A DNA stretch of 7,610 nucleotides from Patescibacteria group bacterium (lineage in GTDB: Bacteria > Patescibacteriota > JACMRA01): assembly GCA_029935375.1 (NCBI GenBank), contig JAOZKL010000005.1:18232-25841 (forward strand), written 5' to 3'. Below are positions 6,638 to 7,610 of the stretch, in pieces. The stretch's first letter is position 1; each line of letters opens with the position of its first letter. The notes below the pieces were generated by a model. It made no database searches and was not told the origin of the DNA. It saw only the letters and a list, made by a program, of their open reading frames with translations. The position numbers and the translations under genes were made by a program.

Positions 6638-6652
6638 AATGAAAAATACTAT

Positions 6653-7486
6653 ATGTACAATAATAACGATATACAAGGCGAGTGCTCTGTTTGCAATATG
6701 AGTTTTTCAGAGAGGTTAATATTGGCAGATATTATTGGTATAGAAACACAGGAGTTGTTTGTAAATAACATTGAGTTAAACTCAGAGCAAGAAAAAGATT
6801 TTGATAGAAAGAGATTGTTATTGTCTAAAGGTTATCCTGTAGATTATTTGCTTTCAAGAGTCAGGATTGGCAGTTTAAGTTTATCAATCGATAAGGGGGT
6901 TTTTATACCTAGGCCAGAGACAGAGCAGGTTTTCAATATGGATCTTGCAATTGATAATGATACTCTGATTGTAGATATGTGCTCTGGTAGTGGAGCTATA
7001 GGACTAAATATTGCAAAAAAGTTTGAGAATAATACCATAATTTGCGTAGATGTAGATCAAAAAGCTATAGATAATATAGAAAAGAATATACAATCCAATT
7101 ATCTGGAAAATGTTGAAGCTGTAAAATCTAATCTATTTGAAAATGAAGTTATTATTAAGAGGATAAAGAGCTGTAGTGATTGGGTCTTAATTTGTAACCC
7201 ACCATACGTCCCAGAGTCCGATAAGCCAAAAAAAATAGAAAATAATTTAAAATTTGAGCCAGATCTTGCAATATATAGTTCAGAAAATGGTTTGTATTTA
7301 TTCAATAGCATTATAGAATCTATAAAAACTATTGGTTGTTTTCCAAGTGAAATTGTTTTTGAGTTGGATCCTCGTAATATTGATGAGGCTGCAGTTGCTT
7401 TGAGAGAGGTGTATAAACATGTAGATATTATCAAAGATAGCAATAATTTAGACAGGTTTTTGGTTGCACTTGACAAAATACAATAA
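6653..7486 (+). CDS. prmC: Peptide chain release factor N5-glutamine methyltransferase PrmC
   Basis: Transfers a methyl group from S-adenosylmethionine to the glutamine of the GGQ motif in release factors RF1/RF2, raising termination efficiency; cytoplasmic. From the ATG at 6653 it has 277 residues, the usual PrmC length. Seen in order: a divergent helical N-terminal substrate-binding domain (about 16-70); the GYPVDYLL and FIPRPETEQ signatures that link it to the catalytic domain; SAM motif I VDMCSGSGAIG (D108); an acidic VDVDQKA after the next strand; and the catalytic NPPY (N182-Y185), which binds the target glutamine. The frame is open back to TTG 6602 and includes ATG 6626, but a good promoter lies across those two starts, so 6653 is preferred; ATG 6698 is a further alternative. 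The extra N-terminal residues include a CSVC pair not typical of PrmC. There is no Shine-Dalgarno. The gene is divergent from ftsK. Confidence 0.95.
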   Translation: MYNNNDIQGECSVCNMSFSERLILADIIGIETQELFVNNIELNSEQEKDFDRKRLLLSKGYPVDYLLSRVRIGSLSLSIDKGVFIPRPETEQVFNMDLAIDNDTLIVDMCSGSGAIGLNIAKKFENNTIICVDVDQKAIDNIEKNIQSNYLENVEAVKSNLFENEVIIKRIKSCSDWVLICNPPYVPESDKPKKIENNLKFEPDLAIYSSENGLYLFNSIIESIKTIGCFPSEIVFELDPRNIDEAAVALREVYKHVDIIKDSNNLDRFLVALDKIQ

Positions 7487-7528
7487 AAATTGTTTCATTA
7501 TCATCAGTAATCTTAAACATCTTGTTAT

Positions 7529-7594
7529 ATGGAAAAAGAATATCAAAAATATATTGAAGAAACAGTAAGTTTCCTTATTAACCCAGTGGTTTAG
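7529..7594 (+). CDS. Short reading frame at right edge, 21 codons (doubtful)
   Basis: ATG at 7529 opens MEKEYQKYIEETVSFLINPVV and stops at TAG 7592-7594. The amphipathic, charged composition looks like the start of a real small protein; the beginning is vaguely like KhpA-type KH proteins, but no diagnostic GxxG motif can be seen. It could be a genuine micro-ORF, a gene broken by a nonsense change or sequencing error, or chance. It lies 42 nt after prmC, and TTATAT directly precedes the ATG. Confidence 0.2.
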   Translation: MEKEYQKYIEETVSFLINPVV

Positions 7595-7610
7595 AAGTCT
7601 GAGCTCGAGT

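Noticed and set aside
6626..7486. ATG 6626 as the prmC start
   Set aside because: It lies between the candidate -35 and -10 boxes and would be upstream of the predicted transcript start; kept as an alternative, not the call.
7477..7495. ACAAT-AAAA-ATTGT hairpin at the prmC stop as a terminator
   Set aside because: Only 5 bp, four of them A-T, followed by just a few T; too weak to call.
1..7610. CRISPR array, insertion sequence, prophage, toxin-antitoxin or defence genes
   Set aside because: No direct-repeat array, transposase or integrase motif, or paired small genes seen on either strand; the window is housekeeping plus one cell-surface gene.

Overview
This is an AT-rich, gene-dense stretch of bacterial chromosome carrying five complete protein genes, one protein gene cut by the left edge, a tRNA-Cys and a possible gene start at the right edge. 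The gene content (a 749-residue FtsK with a complete membrane domain, a minimal YchF, a divergent short HolA-like protein, and a secreted lysozyme-like protein with peptidoglycan-binding repeats) resembles the Candidate Phyla Radiation (Patescibacteria). That assignment is an inference, made without a database search. Genes that run in full length contain no in-frame TGA, and all five visible stops are TAA or TAG. This argues against the UGA=Gly code of Gracilibacteria and Absconditabacteria.

Layout. 1-1285 (minus): a secreted cell-wall protein, open at the left edge, with a leader, a GH23/SLT-like region and peptidoglycan-binding repeats of 65-residue period. 1286-1457: its promoter and a hairpin that may end ychF. 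1458-2513 (minus): ychF. 2514-2624: a divergent promoter region. 2625-3446 (plus): a DNA polymerase III delta (HolA)-like protein. 3468-3491: a strong terminator for the tRNA. 3510-3583 (minus): tRNA-Cys(GCA) with encoded CCA. 3592-3606: a perfect 15-bp palindrome. 3672-4322 (plus): an unrecognised six-helix membrane protein. 4326-6575 (minus): ftsK, converging on the membrane-protein gene with 3 bp between stops. 6576-6652: a compact divergent promoter region in which the ftsK and prmC -35 boxes overlap. 6653-7486 (plus): prmC. 7529-7594: a 21-codon reading frame of doubtful status.

The genes do not form one pathway. They are housekeeping functions (clamp loading, chromosome segregation, release-factor methylation, ribosome-associated ATPase, Cys-tRNA) next to one cell-surface gene. 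Each is its own transcription unit, in alternating orientation. Two features unify the window. None of the six genes has a recognisable Shine-Dalgarno sequence, and several -10-like boxes lie only about 6-15 nt before the start codon, suggesting leaderless or nearly leaderless mRNAs. I found no CRISPR array, mobile element, toxin-antitoxin pair, defence island or biosynthetic cluster, so I do not claim a new multi-gene system. The most interesting items are the edge-truncated cell-wall protein, the shared -35 promoter pair and the divergent clamp-loader subunit.
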